Positions 24,143-38,408 of a stretch of 64,000 bases of DNA are shown here, piece by piece (the first letter of the stretch is position 1; each line of letters begins with the position of its first letter). The stretch covers positions 1-64,000 of the forward strand of contig JAOALB010000216.1 of assembly GCA_025331125.1 (NCBI GenBank), given 5' to 3'. The notes beneath the pieces were generated by a model. It saw only the letters and a list, made by a program, of their open reading frames with translations, was not told the DNA's origin and searched no databases. The position numbers and the translations under genes are program-made. The stretch is from Mycogone perniciosa. Its lineage: Eukaryota > Ascomycota > Sordariomycetes > Hypocreales > Hypocreaceae.

Positions 24143-27100
24143 GTCAAGGACCTATTATTTCTTAGCGCTTTTTAACTACTAAAAAGCTTTTACTTATATC
24201 TATAGTAAAAATAAACTAATATATATATATTATATAAGCAATATATGAAACTATATAAGCGCTTATAAAATATATATATTACCCTTTCCTTTATATTACT
24301 ATATATATATATAGTAAACCTATAATAGTATATTCTTTAATAAAGTTAAGCTTTATTACCTATTTCTTAATACTCTTTATAGCTATACTGCGCTTTATTA
24401 TAGTTATAAGCCTAGGTAATAAGTATTAAGGTTACTAGACACTTCCTTTAATATTATATCTTTACCTTTACTTTTTCCCTTTACCTTTAAACTCTTAAAG
24501 CTACCTTTTAGAATAAATAATATAAGAAATATTGCCTTTATAAAGCTAAATTAAATAGTTTAGTAAATTAAATAGATTACTATTTTAAATAACTATGTAA
24601 TGACTATAAAGATTTGAAATAAAGTTAATTTTAATCTTTTTTAATTAAAATAATAACTATTCTTTTACTGTAAAGCTATTTACCTTTATTAAAGTAAAGG
24701 AAACTGCCTTAAAAGCATTTAAAAAAAAGCCACTTTAATAAATATCATTATGTATTATAAATGTCTACTTTATAGGTATTAATATACTATTACTTTATAT
24801 CCTAAAAAAAAGGTTAAAGTAGTAATTTTTAAATAAATATAAAAGACAATTAATAATAGTATTTATACTTTAGTCTTTATAAACCTTTAACCTATAACTT
24901 AAACTATAACTGTAACTTTTTTTATTATTTAAATAGTTAATAAAAATAATAAAGATTTAAATATTAAATTTACTATTTATTAAATTATAAAAAAACTTAA
25001 AAAATAAAAAGCTCTTTACAGACGTATAATATATAAAAGAATATAGATTTCCTATAAATATATTTTATATAATATAAAGTATGAAAGCTTAAAGCTAAAT
25101 GTATAATATATAAATTAGGTATATATTTATATAAATATAGTAAAGTATAAGCTTTTTAAAGTTATAGGAATAATTATTTAAAAGGCTTTTTTAAAGGCTA
25201 TTAAAATAAAATATGCCTTAAACTTTACTTTATATTACTTATACTATATAAATAACTAAATTAAAAGTAATAAAGCTATTAAAGTCGTTTCCATTAATTA
25301 ACTCAATTAACCTTTTTTAATAATGTATAAAATATAAAGAATTATATTTATAAGCTTTATATAATATTTAATAACTATTTCAATAAAGCTATAGTAAATA
25401 ATACTATATATTTAAAAGCTATTACTAGTAAGAAATACCTATATAAATAGGAAAGGTATAATTAGCCTTTAAAAGACTATAATATATTATTTACTATATT
25501 TAGAAGAAAGCTTAACAAAAAAGGGAACTATATTTTTAACCTACACAAAAGATAGGAATTTATATTTACCTTTGAGAAATTAAATAAAATATACTTTATA
25601 ATATATTGAGTAAAAAACATATTAACTTTATAGCTTTAACTTAAAAAGGTATAGCTTTAAGTTTTATAACTGCTCTAATATCTTTAAAGTTAATTAATAA
25701 AGAAAATATAAGCTTTATAGTATATAATAAATATATTAATATATATTAATATATAGGATATACTTTACTGCCTTTCTTTAAAGTATTCTCTTTAATATTT
25801 GTAATATTATTTATTTAGTATATAATGAAAATTATTTTATTTTTAGCTTTTGTATTTTAAATATAAAAGAGAATTATATTAAAGTAGGAAAAATTAAATG
25901 TTTTATAATAGGGAAAGGATACTGCCTATTAAAAAATACTTTTTATAATTTATATTAAAGGTTAGCGCAATTAGTAAAGCTGATAAATATAGCTATAATT
26001 CAAGGATTTCATATTAATATTATATTTTTATTAAAGCTTTAATAACTAGGGATATAGTTTATATAGTGCAACAATATACTTTATATTAATACACTAAATT
26101 TCAATACCATTATAAAGAAAGTAAAATATAAGTATAATCTTTTATTTCTTTAATATAAACCTTTATTGCTTTATATTACCTTTATTTTTAAATATACGAT
26201 TTCAAATAGTATAATTACTTTATTCCTTTTTCTTAATATAAATTATAATATTTATATAATATTTAAAAAGGAAAGGATTAATATATAAACTTTTAATACT
26301 ATATAATAATTTAATATAGCTTTAATACTTATAATTAAAGTAATTACGTTTAAAAGCTTTTAAAGTATTAATAAAGAAATAAAGAATATATATATTAAAA
26401 GAACTATATAAATAAAGTATAAAGCCTATACTTTTATATATATAAACCAGGTTATTCTTTATAAAATATTTGAAAGATAAATATTAAGATTATTCTTTAA
26501 ACTGTATTAGGATCTTTAAAATTATTTTTATATTTATAATAAAAGTAATTAGCTTTTAATACTTAAAAGAATGCTTTATAATTATATCTATACCCTTTAT
26601 TAAATAGAAAATAAATTACTATTATTAATACTCTCTTCAACTTTATGAATATAATAAAGATATAATGTAATATTTTAATATATTCTTTTAAGTAAAATAA
26701 TAAAAAGGCTATAATTATAGTTAAAGGCTTAATATACTTTTAGATTTAAGTTAATATAAAAGGAATTATTTTAAAGTTTAGGTTTTCCTATATATATATA
26801 AGCCAAATAGCGCTTTAAAGTATATAGGTTAAAAAGTTATAAATAAATTAATAAAGATATTTAAAGCTATACGCCTTTTAACCAATTTATAGCTTAAAGC
26901 TATAATAGCTATAGTATATATTATTAATATAAATCCTATATATAGCTTTAATATAATATTATTTATTAATAAATTAAAGTAATACTTTTGCGATTTTGCG
27001 CCCCTTTTAATAAAACAGGTATTTATAGACCTATAACTAAATTAAAGTAAACTTTATATATATAGCTACTGCGCTTATATATTTAATAGAAACTGTAAAG

Positions 27101-27190
27101 TTAATTAAAATCAAAGTTTTTTAAAATAAAGCCTAAAGGATGAATTAAATACTTTATTAAATATAATGTTAATAATATAGATTATATTTA
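24143..27190 (+). mobile_element. Truncated copia-like element A (5' part)
   Basis: From 24147 the sequence matches the LTR of element B (GGACCTATTATTT... to AGCCTAGGTAATAA) and then its internal region, co-linear with 30194-32985. Similarity stops near 27190. The first bases of the LTR are missing at the junction with retroelement 1. This is a second, shorter and more decayed copy of the same family. Confidence 0.65.
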
Positions 27191-29918
27191 ATATAATATA
27201 TAAGATCTATTAATAAGGGTAGTTAAAAAAAGGGATAAAGTTAACTTTGTATTATATATTAATCATAAAAGGGAAAAGGCTAAAAAGGAAAAGAAAAGGG
27301 TAAAAGAAACATTTACTATATTAAAATTAAATATATATAGCTGCTACTAAAAAGTAATAAATTAAACTTTATTGTAGTTAAAGAGAAAAAAATAAAGTTA
27401 AGAGTTAAGTTTATATAAAGTAAAGTGTAGTAAAAAGGAGAGACAGAAAAAAAGGAATATTTAACTATAATGATAGTTATTTATTTATATAAAATTGTAA
27501 AGGCTAATATTAAAGGTTATTATAATTACTATTAATATTATTTATTAGTAATAAGTATAGTAATAGTAGTAAAGTTAATAAAGTTAATAATAATATTAAT
27601 AAAAAGGTTTAAAAAAAAGTAAAAAGGAAAAGAAAAAGTATAGCTTTTTTACTTTTAATATATAAAAAAGCTATAGGCAGTTAAGGAAGTAAATAGTATT
27701 TTAAATGAAAATAAAGCTTTAAGGTAATTTATATACTCAATAGTAATATATATATAATATTTATAAATATAGTATTATATAGTATATAAGGTTATTTATT
27801 TATATATCAAGTATAAATCTTTCCTTTTATAGGATTTATAGTTTAATATATAGTATTACTTTTATTTCCTTCCTTTTTCCCCTTTTCCTTTTTTCCTTCC
27901 TTTCTTTTTTTATTTACTTTATTCCTAAAATGCATTTAACCTTCTATATATAATAGTATATATAAGGTGAATTAATAAAAGAATTAAAAAAAACCTTTAC
28001 TTTTACTTTAACTTTACTTAACCTTTTTTTATAGATATAGGCCGTTTTCTATTAAATTATACTATAACTATATATAATATCATAAAATAATATGTGTTTA
28101 TATTCTTTAATATTAATATATATATATATTTAATAAGTATAATTATAAATAATATATATAATAAATCTTTAGGTTTTAAGCCTATATATTAAAAATACGT
28201 AAATTTATTTACTTTTTGAACTTTAAAAAATATAAAATACTTAATTTAAAAAGGGTTAAGCGTTTATTTTAAAATGAATATTAATACTTATACTTTAAAA
28301 TCTTAATTAAAAGCTATATAAATATAATTTAGGCTTTATATTAAACAATAATAGTTGGTAAATTTACTATTATAAACTGTAAAGTAAAAGTGAAAAATAT
28401 TTTATTTTTCTTAAATATTATTTAATTTAATTTAAGAAAGTTTAATTTAAATTAATAAATACCTTTAAAAGTAATTTATAACAACAATATAATAAAGATT
28501 AATAAATAATATTTAATAACTTTTAAAGTAGTAATAAATAACTTTATAATAAAGGACTATATAATTTACTATAATAATAGTTTCTTTAAATATTATTTAT
28601 TTTGTTAATATTATATAAATAAATTAAAATATAATTTCTATAATTAATTTCAAAGGCTTAACCTTAAATATTAATTATATTTATACCTAGTATTATATAG
28701 CTTAATTAATTATGGTAAAAAAAAAACTCTTTTTAGTTTAATAAATTATATTAATAATAAAGAAATAAAGAAATACTATTAACTTAACTATATAAATATT
28801 ATTAAAAGGTACTAAAAGTTCAAGAAAGATTTAACTTTTTTGAAAGAAAATAATAACCTTTTTAATAAATTAAAAAATAATTAAAATTAAAAATAATTAA
28901 AATTTAAAAAAGAAAGAAGGTTGAAGGTTGATTATAAAGTTTAATTAAAAGGTTATTAAAAAAATAAAAAAGGCTTTATAAAATTAAATAAAGGAAAATA
29001 AACTATAATAATAGCTTTTATAATAGTAATAAAGAAAATAATAGTTTATTATCGTTGAATTTAATAAATTATAGCTTTCAATATATATAATAGCTTAATT
29101 TTATTAATATTCACAAATAAATTTATATTATTATTTTGATAATAAAATAATTATTTATTTATTTAAGGTATTATTAATATATATATATATATAGTAACTT
29201 AAATAAGGTTATATATTAAAAAAGACTATAAATTAATTTATATTAAACGAAGTCTATTTATTTATCTTTATAGTTTTATACTTTTTTGAAGTCAAGTAAT
29301 AAAAAAGAGTATAAATATATTAAATATATTGATTACCTTTAATAAAATAATATATAAAGTATAAATAAAAAGGAAAGAGAGGAGGAAAGGAAAAAAAGGA
29401 ATAATATACTATTTATGATATATTTAATACTACTATTTTAATTAAAGAAACAAAAGTTTTATATTCCTTTAACTAAATCCTTAACTAAATTCCTAACAAT
29501 AGAATCTTTAACTAACTTTTTAATCAACTTTTTAATAATAAAATTCTTAATTAACATTTTAATAATAAAACTTTCAATTAAATTGTTAATTAAATTACTG
29601 CCTTGATCTTAAAACTAATTAAAAAGTTAATTTTATATATAAAAAGACTTTATAACTTTTATAAGTGTAATATTAATAATTAACTTTATATAACTACTAT
29701 AGTTATGATTATTTAAATTTATTAATTTTATTAATAAAAACTATTAAAAGTTACATTTAAAGAAAATATTAAAAAGGTATTATTTAAAGGAATAACAATA
29801 AAGCCTAGTAAAAGAAATATCTATAAATTATTTTAAAAGTAATATAGTTTTATAAAGGAAATAGTAAAAAGTAAAATTAATATAGTTTAGTAGTTTAATA
29901 GTTTAGTTTATTAAAAAG
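27191..29918. other. AT-rich filler with part of a tandem repeat unit
   Basis: There is no readable gene. The last several hundred bases (about 29290-29918) match 37130-37760, the other side of and beyond element B. This shows that B inserted into an older repeat array. The rest is unresolvable AT-rich sequence. Confidence 0.5.
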
Positions 29919-30193
29919 TGTTGGGTTAGGTAAGCTAAGGACCTATTATTTATTACCGCTTATTAGCGCTAAGGAGCTTTTATCTGCTTATATAGCAGAT
30001 ACCAGCTAATATATATATCGCGTAAACAATATATTAAACTATATAGGCGCTTATAATATATACATTCTATATTTTCCTTTATATTAGCTATATATATATA
30101 TAGTAAGGCTAGTATAGTATATCTATTACTAGAATTAAGCTTTATTCCTATTTTCTCTTTATACTCTATATAGCTGTACCGCGCTCTGTGACA
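29919..30193 (+). repeat. 5' LTR of element B
   Basis: The 275 bp LTR ends GCGCTCTGTGACA. It is less mutated than the copy at 24143. Confidence 0.85.
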
Positions 30194-33100
30194 GTTATAA
30201 GCCTAGGTAATAACTATTAAAGTTACTAGAAACTTCCTTTAATGTTATATCTTTACCTTTACTTTTTCCTTTTGCCTTTAAGCTTTTAAAGCTACCTTTT
30301 ATAATAGATAATACAGGAGATATTACTTTTATAAAGCTGGATTTAATAGTTTAATAGATTAAATAGATTACTATTCTAAATAACTATACAATTACTGTAA
30401 AGATTTAGAATAAAGTTAATCTTAATCTCTTTAATTAAAATAATAACTATTTCCCTGCTTTAAAGCCACCTACTTTAATTAAAGTAAAGGAAACCGCCTT
30501 AAAAGCATTAAAAAAAAAGCTATTTTAATAAATATCTTTATTTATTATAATAGTCTACTTTATAAATATTAATATACTATAGCCTTATATATTAAAAAGA
30601 GAAAGGCTAAAGCAGTGATTTTTAAATAAATATAAAAATAATTAATATTAATATTTATACTTTAATCTTTATAGACCTTAAAGCTATAACTTAAGCTATA
30701 GCTTTAGCTTTTACTGCTATTAAAGCAGTTAATAAAAATAATAAAAATTTAAATATTAAGTTTATTATTTATTAAATTATAAAAAAGCTTAAAGAATAAT
30801 TAACTCTTTGCGAGGATATAATATATAAAAAAATACAGATTTTATATAAATATATTTTATATAATATAAAGTATAAAAACTTAAAGTTAAAAGTATAATA
30901 TATAAACTAGGCGTATATTTATATAAATATAGTAAAGTATAAACTTTTTAAAGTTATAGGAATAGCTGCTTAAAAGGCTTTCCTAAAAGCTATGAAAGTA
31001 TACTATACTTTAAACTTTACTTTATATTACCTATACTATATAAATAATTAAATTAAAAGTAGTAAAACTATTAAAGTTTTCTCTTTTAATTAATTTAGTT
31101 AACTTTTCTTAAATAGTATATAAAATATAGAGAATTATATTTATAGACTTTATATAATATTTTATAATTATTTAAATAAAACTATAATAAATAATATTAT
31201 ATATTTAAAAGCTTTTACTGGGAAGGAATGCCTATATAGATAGGAAAGGTATAATTAGCCTTTAAAGGACTATAGTATACTACTTGCTGCGCTTAAGGGA
31301 AAACCTAATAAAAAAGGGAAATATATCTTTAACCTATAATAAGCTGCAGAAATTTATATTTGCCTTTAAAAAGAAAAATAATATATACTCTCTAATAAAT
31401 TTAGTAAAAAAGGTATTAACTTTATAGCCTTAACTTAAAGAGGTATAGCTTTAACGATTATAGCTGCTTTAATCTCTTTAAATTTAATTAATAAAGAAAA
31501 TATAAGCCTTGCAGTATATATAATAAATATATTAATATATATTAATATATAAAATATACTTTACTGCTTCTTTTAAAGCACTCTTTTTAATATTTATAGT
31601 ATTATTTAATTAATAAATAGCAGGAATTACTTTATTCCTAGCTTTTTTATTTTAAGTATAAAAAAGGATTATATTAAAGCAGGAGGAGCTAGGTATTTTA
31701 TAGCTAGAAAAAGATACCGCTTATTAAAGGATACTTTTTATAATCTATATTAAAAGGCAGCGCGCGTAGTAAAGCTTATAGATATAGCTATTGTTAAAGG
31801 ATTTTATATTAATATTATATTTTTATTAAAGCTTTGAAAAGCAGGAATATAGCTTATAGGGTGCAATAATATACTTTATACTAATATAGTAAATTTAAAT
31901 ACTATTATAAAAAAAGTAAATTATAAATATAATCTTTTATTTCTTTAATATAAACCTTTATCGCGTTATATTGCCTTTATCTTTAAATATATTATCTTAA
32001 ACAGTATAACTGCTTTCTTCCTTTATCCCAGTATAGAGTATTATATTTATATAATATTAAAAAAAAGAGAAGACTAATATATAACCTATTCATACTATAT
32101 AATAACTTAAAGCAGCTCTAGTATTTATAATTAAGATATTTAAGCCTAAAAGCGCTTAAAGCACTAGTAAAGAATGCAAGGAATATATATATTAAAGGAA
32201 CTATGCAAATAAAGTATAAAGCCTATACTTTTATATATATAAAATAGGTTATTCTTTATAAAACCTTTAAAAGATAAATATTAAAATTATTTTTTAAAGT
32301 ATATTAAAATCTTTAAAATTATCTTTATAGTTATAATAAAGATAATTAACTTTTAATACTTGAAAAAGAATATACTTTATAGTTATATATATACCTTTTA
32401 TTAAATAAACATAAAATATTATCTTTAATATTTTCTTTAACTTTATAAATATAGTAAAAATACAATATAATATTTTAGTGTATTCTTTTAGGCAGAATAA
32501 TAAAAAAGCTATAATTACAGTTAAAGGCTTAATATACTTTTAGATCTAGGTAAATATAAAAGGAATTATCTTAAAGCTTGCCTTTTCCTATATATATAAG
32601 CTAAATAGCGCTTTAAAGTGTATAGGTTAAAAAGTTATAAATAAATTAATAAAAATATTTAAAGCTATAAGCCTTTTAACCAATTTATAGCTTAAAGGTA
32701 TAAAAGCTATAGTATATATTATTAATATAAGCCTTATATATAGCTTTAATATAATATTACTTATTAAAGAATTAAAGTAATAGTTCTGTAATTTTGCGCC
32801 CTTTTTAATAAAAAAGCTATCTGCAGACCTATAGCTAGATTAAAGCAGACTTTATATATAGCTGCTGTACCTATATATTTAATAAAGACTATAAAGCTAG
32901 CTAAACTAAAAGAGAATTTAAAATAAAGCTTAAAGGCCTAATTAAATATTTTATTAAATATACTATAAATAATATATATTATATTTAATTACCCCGCCTA
33001 ATAAAGGTAATTATTATAAGAAATATATAGTTTAATAAAATTGACTTTTTTAATAATGAAAAAGAAAATATAAATAAATTATTTATAGTTAAATTAAATA

Positions 33101-34299
33101 GGCTATTTAATAAAGTTAAAGAAAATAAACTGGAATTCAAACTGTTTTTAATATATATTCCTATAGTAAGAAATACCTTTATAAGTAATATAAAAAAAAC
33201 GAGTATACCTTTAAAGGTAAGAATTATATAAAGTATTAAAATTAATTTAATAAATGCTTTAAGTAAATTATTAATATACTTAAAAAGACTTTTTAGTCTT
33301 TAAATACTAAAGGCTACTTTAAAATAGTTATTTATAAATAAAATTAATATATTAATAGGAACTTTAAGTAATATTTTTAAAAGTAATTTACCCCTTTTTA
33401 AAAAAAGAAAACTAGCAGAAAGATAGCCTTAGATATTAAAGGTATACTATTTAATAAAAGAGGATAAACCACTATAATTAAAGGCAAACTAATATATAAA
33501 AGATTTACCTACTTTTATATTAAAAGAGTAAATTTTAAAAGAAAAGCTAGCTAGTAATTCTTTAAATAATAAAGCAGTATTTAATATTTATAAAAATATA
33601 AAACTTTAAAGGAAATAACTTATAATAAAGGTTAATAAATATTTTTTAATATATAAAACTAAAATATATACTTTAAGCACTACTTTAAAAATAATAAGCC
33701 TTGTATATATTTAATAATTATAAGACTTTTAATTTAATACTATATTAATTACTATTTAATTAATAAAAGTTAATAAATAGTAAATTAAAAAGTATAGTAA
33801 TAGTATTTATTATTTTTAGTATAATAGTAAATTAAAAAGCTTCCTTTTAAAAAAGTATTACTTTTAATAAATAAACTATTTATTTAAAGAATTTAGTGAA
33901 ACTATTAAAAGATTAAAAAGAGTTTATAAAATATTTACTTAAAGTTAAGTTTAAATAAACTGTATATAATAAAATTAACTCTTTATATATAAAAGGAACT
34001 TAATAACAGATACTATATATAAAGGCAAAAATAAAGCTATTACTTATATTTTAAGTTTTTATATATAAATTTAATTTAAATAGAAATTTAAAATACTATA
34101 AAGTTTAATTTATAGTTTAAAGGGATTTATAAAAATACTTTATAATAAAACGTATATATACTGCTATACTAATAGTATATTTTTCTTTTATATTTATTAC
34201 TTTAACAGTAAGATTTAACTTTAAGTTAAAGTAATATAATATTAAAAATATCTTTTTTAATACTTAAAAAGATAAAAATTTAAAACTAATTATATATAA

Positions 34300-35050
34300 G
34301 CTTTTTAAAGGTTTTAAGCTATTAAATATTTATTTAAAGCTTATTAAAGCCTTATATAGGCTAAAGGACTTGTTAAAACTATAGTTTAATAAATTATTTT
34401 TAATTTTAAGGATATAAAGGTTAATTTTAAGCTTTAAAGAGCCTTGCCTTTTTTATAATGAAATTTAAAATTCTTTTATTATATTTTATATAAATAATAT
34501 TTTAATAATATATTATTATAATAATAAAGCTTTTTATATTAAGCTATTAAATACTTTTAATGTAAAATATAAACTTTATTATAAAGGGGATAATAGTTTT
34601 TAAATATTTAAAGTATTTAAAACTATAAAGAATATAAAATATTTTTTTTATAAGATTTATTTTAAAAGGGTTATAAAATAATTTAAGTGTAATAATAAAA
34701 TATAGCTTTTTATAGTTTTAATATTAATTGTAAAGTTTAACAAAACTATAATATAAGCTATAAAAGTAACTATTAAAATATATTAAAAAAGGTAAAATCT
34801 ATATTTTATATAGCTATTATAATAAAGTTAAATATAATATATAACGCTTTAGCTTTATTGCAGTTTTTAATTAACGTTAATAAAAAGTACTTTAAAGTAA
34901 TTAATTAATTAATCTATTAATTATATATATAGCGCTTTTTAACTTTTTAATATAAAAGGTAAGGTAAAATATAAATTTTAATTGCTTTAAATAATACTTT
35001 TTTCGCTAATAATATAAATATTTAAACATTATATTAAAAATATTTTATTA
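34300..35050 (+). pseudogene. copia reverse transcriptase/RNase H relic of element B
   Basis: Readable blocks are ALYRLKDLLKLWFNKL (family ALYGLKQSPRLWY), EPCLFYN, and FYINNILI in place of the FYVDDIII active site, followed by a degraded RNase H end (FFANN for FADN). Both catalytic aspartates have become Asn by G-to-A changes, as expected from RIP on the opposite strand. It is catalytically dead, with many TAA/TAG stops. Confidence 0.8.
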
Positions 35051-35989
35051 TATTTTTTAAACTTTATTTTATAAAATACTATATATTAAAATACTATTAG
35101 TATATTTATAATTAAACTAAAGTTATTTGCCTTTATTTAAATAGTAAAAAAGGTAATAAGTTTATATAGCCTTTGTTAAAAAATAAAATTTAACTTTAAT
35201 ACTAATTAAAATATTTATTATAATAATTAATTAATTATATATTTTATAATTAAAAAATATATATAAATTAATATTTATCTATATTATATTGATATATAAA
35301 ATATATAGTTTTAGTAAAAATATTAAAAAAGATTATTTTTAATCTTTTATTTTTTTATTAACTTTATACCTATTAATAAACTTATTAAAGCCTTTCTTTA
35401 ATAGCACTTTAAATACTTTAAAGTACTATTAAATTTAATAGATATATAATTATTAAAATAAAATATATAAAAGTATAGGAAATTATATAATTTTAATTTA
35501 AAAGCTATTTATTATAAAAGGTATACTTTATTATTATAATAATTAATTATTTAAAGCTTTTTACCCTTTATATACCTGCGTATAAAAGGCATTATTATTA
35601 TAGTTACTTAAAGTAGCCGCCTTTTTAATATAAATTAAATCCTCCTCCTTTAATAAATTAAATTAAAAGTATAATGCCTTTTTATATTAAATTGCTATTT
35701 AATTATATTAGCTTATAAATATATAAAGAAAGAATAGTATTTTTACCTAGTTATTATCTTTATTTATAGCTTAAAAGAGCTAGTATATGATTAATATAAG
35801 TATTAAATAACTCTAAAGTATAGAATTAATTAAAGTAATATAGTAAAAATAAAATAAAAATATATTAAAGAGTATATTAATAGTTACTATTAAAATAAAT
35901 AGTATACTGCTAAAAGCAGGCAATAGTAATATGCTAAAAGAAATCTCTTTTATTAGCGATTGCCGACTTTAAATAACCTTTATAAAGAG

Positions 35990-36260
35990 GGGATAACAGC
36001 ATGGCAGCAGGAGCAGCAACAGGAGCTGCAGGAGCAGGAGGAGGAGCCGACGAGGACGCTGCAGCGCGCAGCTTAGCGAGGGCCTCCTTGCGATTCCTAG
36101 CAAGCCTTAACTCTAAACGAGACAGAGACCGAGCAACCGGACTAGCCAGCGCAGTAACAGAAACTGGACTAGCCGGAGCAGGAGCCGGCGTAAAAGCAGT
36201 AATAGGTGTGGCCGCCTAAAGACAACTAATGCTAGAATAAGCTACCTTTAAAGGGCGACT
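35990..36260 (+). other. GC-rich island inside element B
   Basis: The segment 36001-36060 has 39 G/C of 60 by count, against 5 of 60 at 35821-35880. It contains an intact 72-codon plus-strand frame (36001-36219) rich in Ala and Gly, starting MAAGAATGAAGAGGG. It also contains an open minus-strand frame rich in Ala/Pro with an amphipathic ARNRKEALAKLRAA stretch. It lies between the RT relic and the 3' LTR. It is either a part of the element that escaped RIP or a captured fragment. No family is recognised. Confidence 0.6.
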
Positions 36261-36390
36261 GCAACTACGCTTAATTAAAGAGGTATTTTTATTCTGCAAT
36301 TTTATTATTAGCTAATAAAAGTATATTATAAAAGGAATACGCGAAAAGTATAATATTTATTAAAGCTATATTAATACTGCTAATACTACT

Positions 36391-36421
<31 letters not shown>

Positions 36422-36729
36422 ATAATTAAAAAAAAAAGTAAAAAATAGGGTTAAAGGATAGCTAATATACCTATTTTAGCTATTTAAAATTAATTTACTT
36501 ATTTAAAAAGCTTTATTATTTAACTTTTTATTATTATAGATTAATAATTACTATAGCGTTTATATCCTTATTACCTTTAATAATAGAATATTAATATATA
36601 TTTATAATAAAAGAGCTTTTAATTAAGTAAAAGAGGCTTTAAAAGCGCAGCCAGACAGTTATAATATTATAGATAAACTAGGATAATAGTTAATAAAGCA
36701 TTAAGAATAGCTTTATTAACTAAAGGGTA

Positions 36730-37004
36730 TATTAGGTTAAGTAAATTAAGGATTTACTATTTATTAGCGCTTATTAGCGCTAATAAGCTTTTATCTGCTT
36801 ATATAGTAAATACCAGCTAATATATATATCGCGTAAACGATATATTAGACTATATAGGCGCTTATAATATATATATTCTACATTTTCCTTTATATTAGCT
36901 ATATATATATATAGCGAGGCCAGTATAGTATATTTATTACTAGAATCAAGCTTTATTCCTATTTTCTCTCTATACTCTATATAGCTATACCGCGCTCCGC
37001 AACA
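36730..37004 (+). repeat. 3' LTR of element B
   Basis: It has the same 275 bp length as the 5' LTR, ending GCGCTCCGCAACA, and is followed directly by the AAAAG target duplication. Confidence 0.85.
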
Positions 37005-37008
37005 AAAA

Positions 37009-38100
37009 GTTAATTAATTAATATCTTTGTTTATAAAGGCTTTTTTATTTATTAGAAGAAAATATTGTAATAATTATTTATTCCTAATATAATTACTAAT
37101 CAACTTATTAATATAGTTATATATATAAAGGTCTTTAATATATAAAATAAAGATAAATAGGAAAAAGAGAAAGAAAGGAAAGAAGGGGATATTATATTAT
37201 TTATTATATATTAAATACTGCTGCTTTAGTTAAAAAAGAATATATCTTTCTATTCCTTTAACTAACTTCTTAACCAACTTCCTAACAATAAAATTCCTAA
37301 ATAAATTCCTAACTAAATTACTGCCTTAGTCTTAAAATAAAGCCTATAATATATTATAAAATAAGGGCTATAATGCGCTATTAAGCTAGTTTTAGAAAAG
37401 GGGTTATAATATATTACTGCTAGGTTTATTTAGCTAGGCCAGCTAGGCTTAAAAAGTATTGATTTTAAAGGTGGCTAAAAAGTTAATTTTATATATAAAA
37501 AAGGACTTCATAGCTTTTATAGGTCTAGTATTAATAGTTTCCTTAATATATTTAGCTTTATTAAATTAATTGGTTAAAATTATTAAAAGTGAAATTTAAG
37601 GAAAATAGTAAAAAAAGATATTACTTAATAAAGAAATAGCTGTAAAGCCTAGTAAAAGGAATAGCTATAGATTGTTTTAGAAGTAGTATATAAGTCTTGT
37701 AAGGGAAATAGTAAAAACTAGGATTAATATAGTTTAGTTTAGCAATTTGGTTTAGCAGTTTAGTTAACAGGTTAATTAACTGCTTTATTTATAAAGGCTT
37801 TCTTATTTACTAAAAGGAAATACCGAGATAGTTGCTATTATAGTGACTAGTATAATTACTAGTATAGTTATATATATAAAGGTCTTGCAATTAAAAAACG
37901 CTAAATTGCTATTATTTAATATAAAAGTATAGATAAAGAGGAAAGAGAGGAAGGAAGGAAAGAAAGGGATAATATACTATTTATTATATATTAGTCTTAT
38001 AGTTAAGAAATACTAGATTACTACTATTTAATATATAAAGTATAAAGAAAAAGGAAAGAGAAAAAGAAGGAAAAAAGGAACAATATATAATTTATTACAA
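37009..38100. repeat. Tandem repeat of about 760 bp unit
   Basis: The block TTTATAAAGGCTTTTTTATTTA...ATAAAGGTCTTTAA beginning near 37010 recurs near 37772. The unit end (AAAGCCTAGTAAAAG...AATATAGTTTAG) at 37655-37760 also appears at 29810-29900, left of element B. Removing element B joins these into at least two and a half head-to-tail units, and B's target site falls at the unit junction. Confidence 0.65.
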
Positions 38101-38408
38101 ATTATAAAATATCTTTTAATTTTTGTTTAAATTAATTATAATGAATAAATATAAAATTTATTTATTTATAAGCTTTATTTTTATTATTAACATTCTTTTG
38201 AATGAATTTAATTTATTAAAGCTTAATACTTTTAATTATTTAATATTAATAATATTATTTTCATACTTATATTTATAGTTATTTTACGTTTAATAAAAAC
38301 GCTAAATAAAAAGTAAAATAGTAAAATTATTTAAATAAAATACTATAATAAAAAAATTTCTAATATTATGTAAGATTTTAAATAGTTTATTAAATAAAGT
38401 CTTTTTAT

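Larger units (their letters stand above)
29919..37004 (+). mobile_element. Full-length copia-like LTR retrotransposon B, RIP-decayed
   Basis: Both LTRs are 275 bp (29919-30193 and 36730-37004) and start TGTTGGGTTAGG or its mutated form TATTAGGTTAAG. The element is flanked by the 5 bp target duplication AAAAG (29914-29918 and 37005-37009). A short purine tract (TAAAGGG) precedes the 3' LTR. The integrase-then-reverse-transcriptase order and the RT sequence style indicate Ty1/copia. All frames are broken by stops. The element is inserted in a tandem repeat and carries a GC-rich island near its 3' end. Confidence 0.85.
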
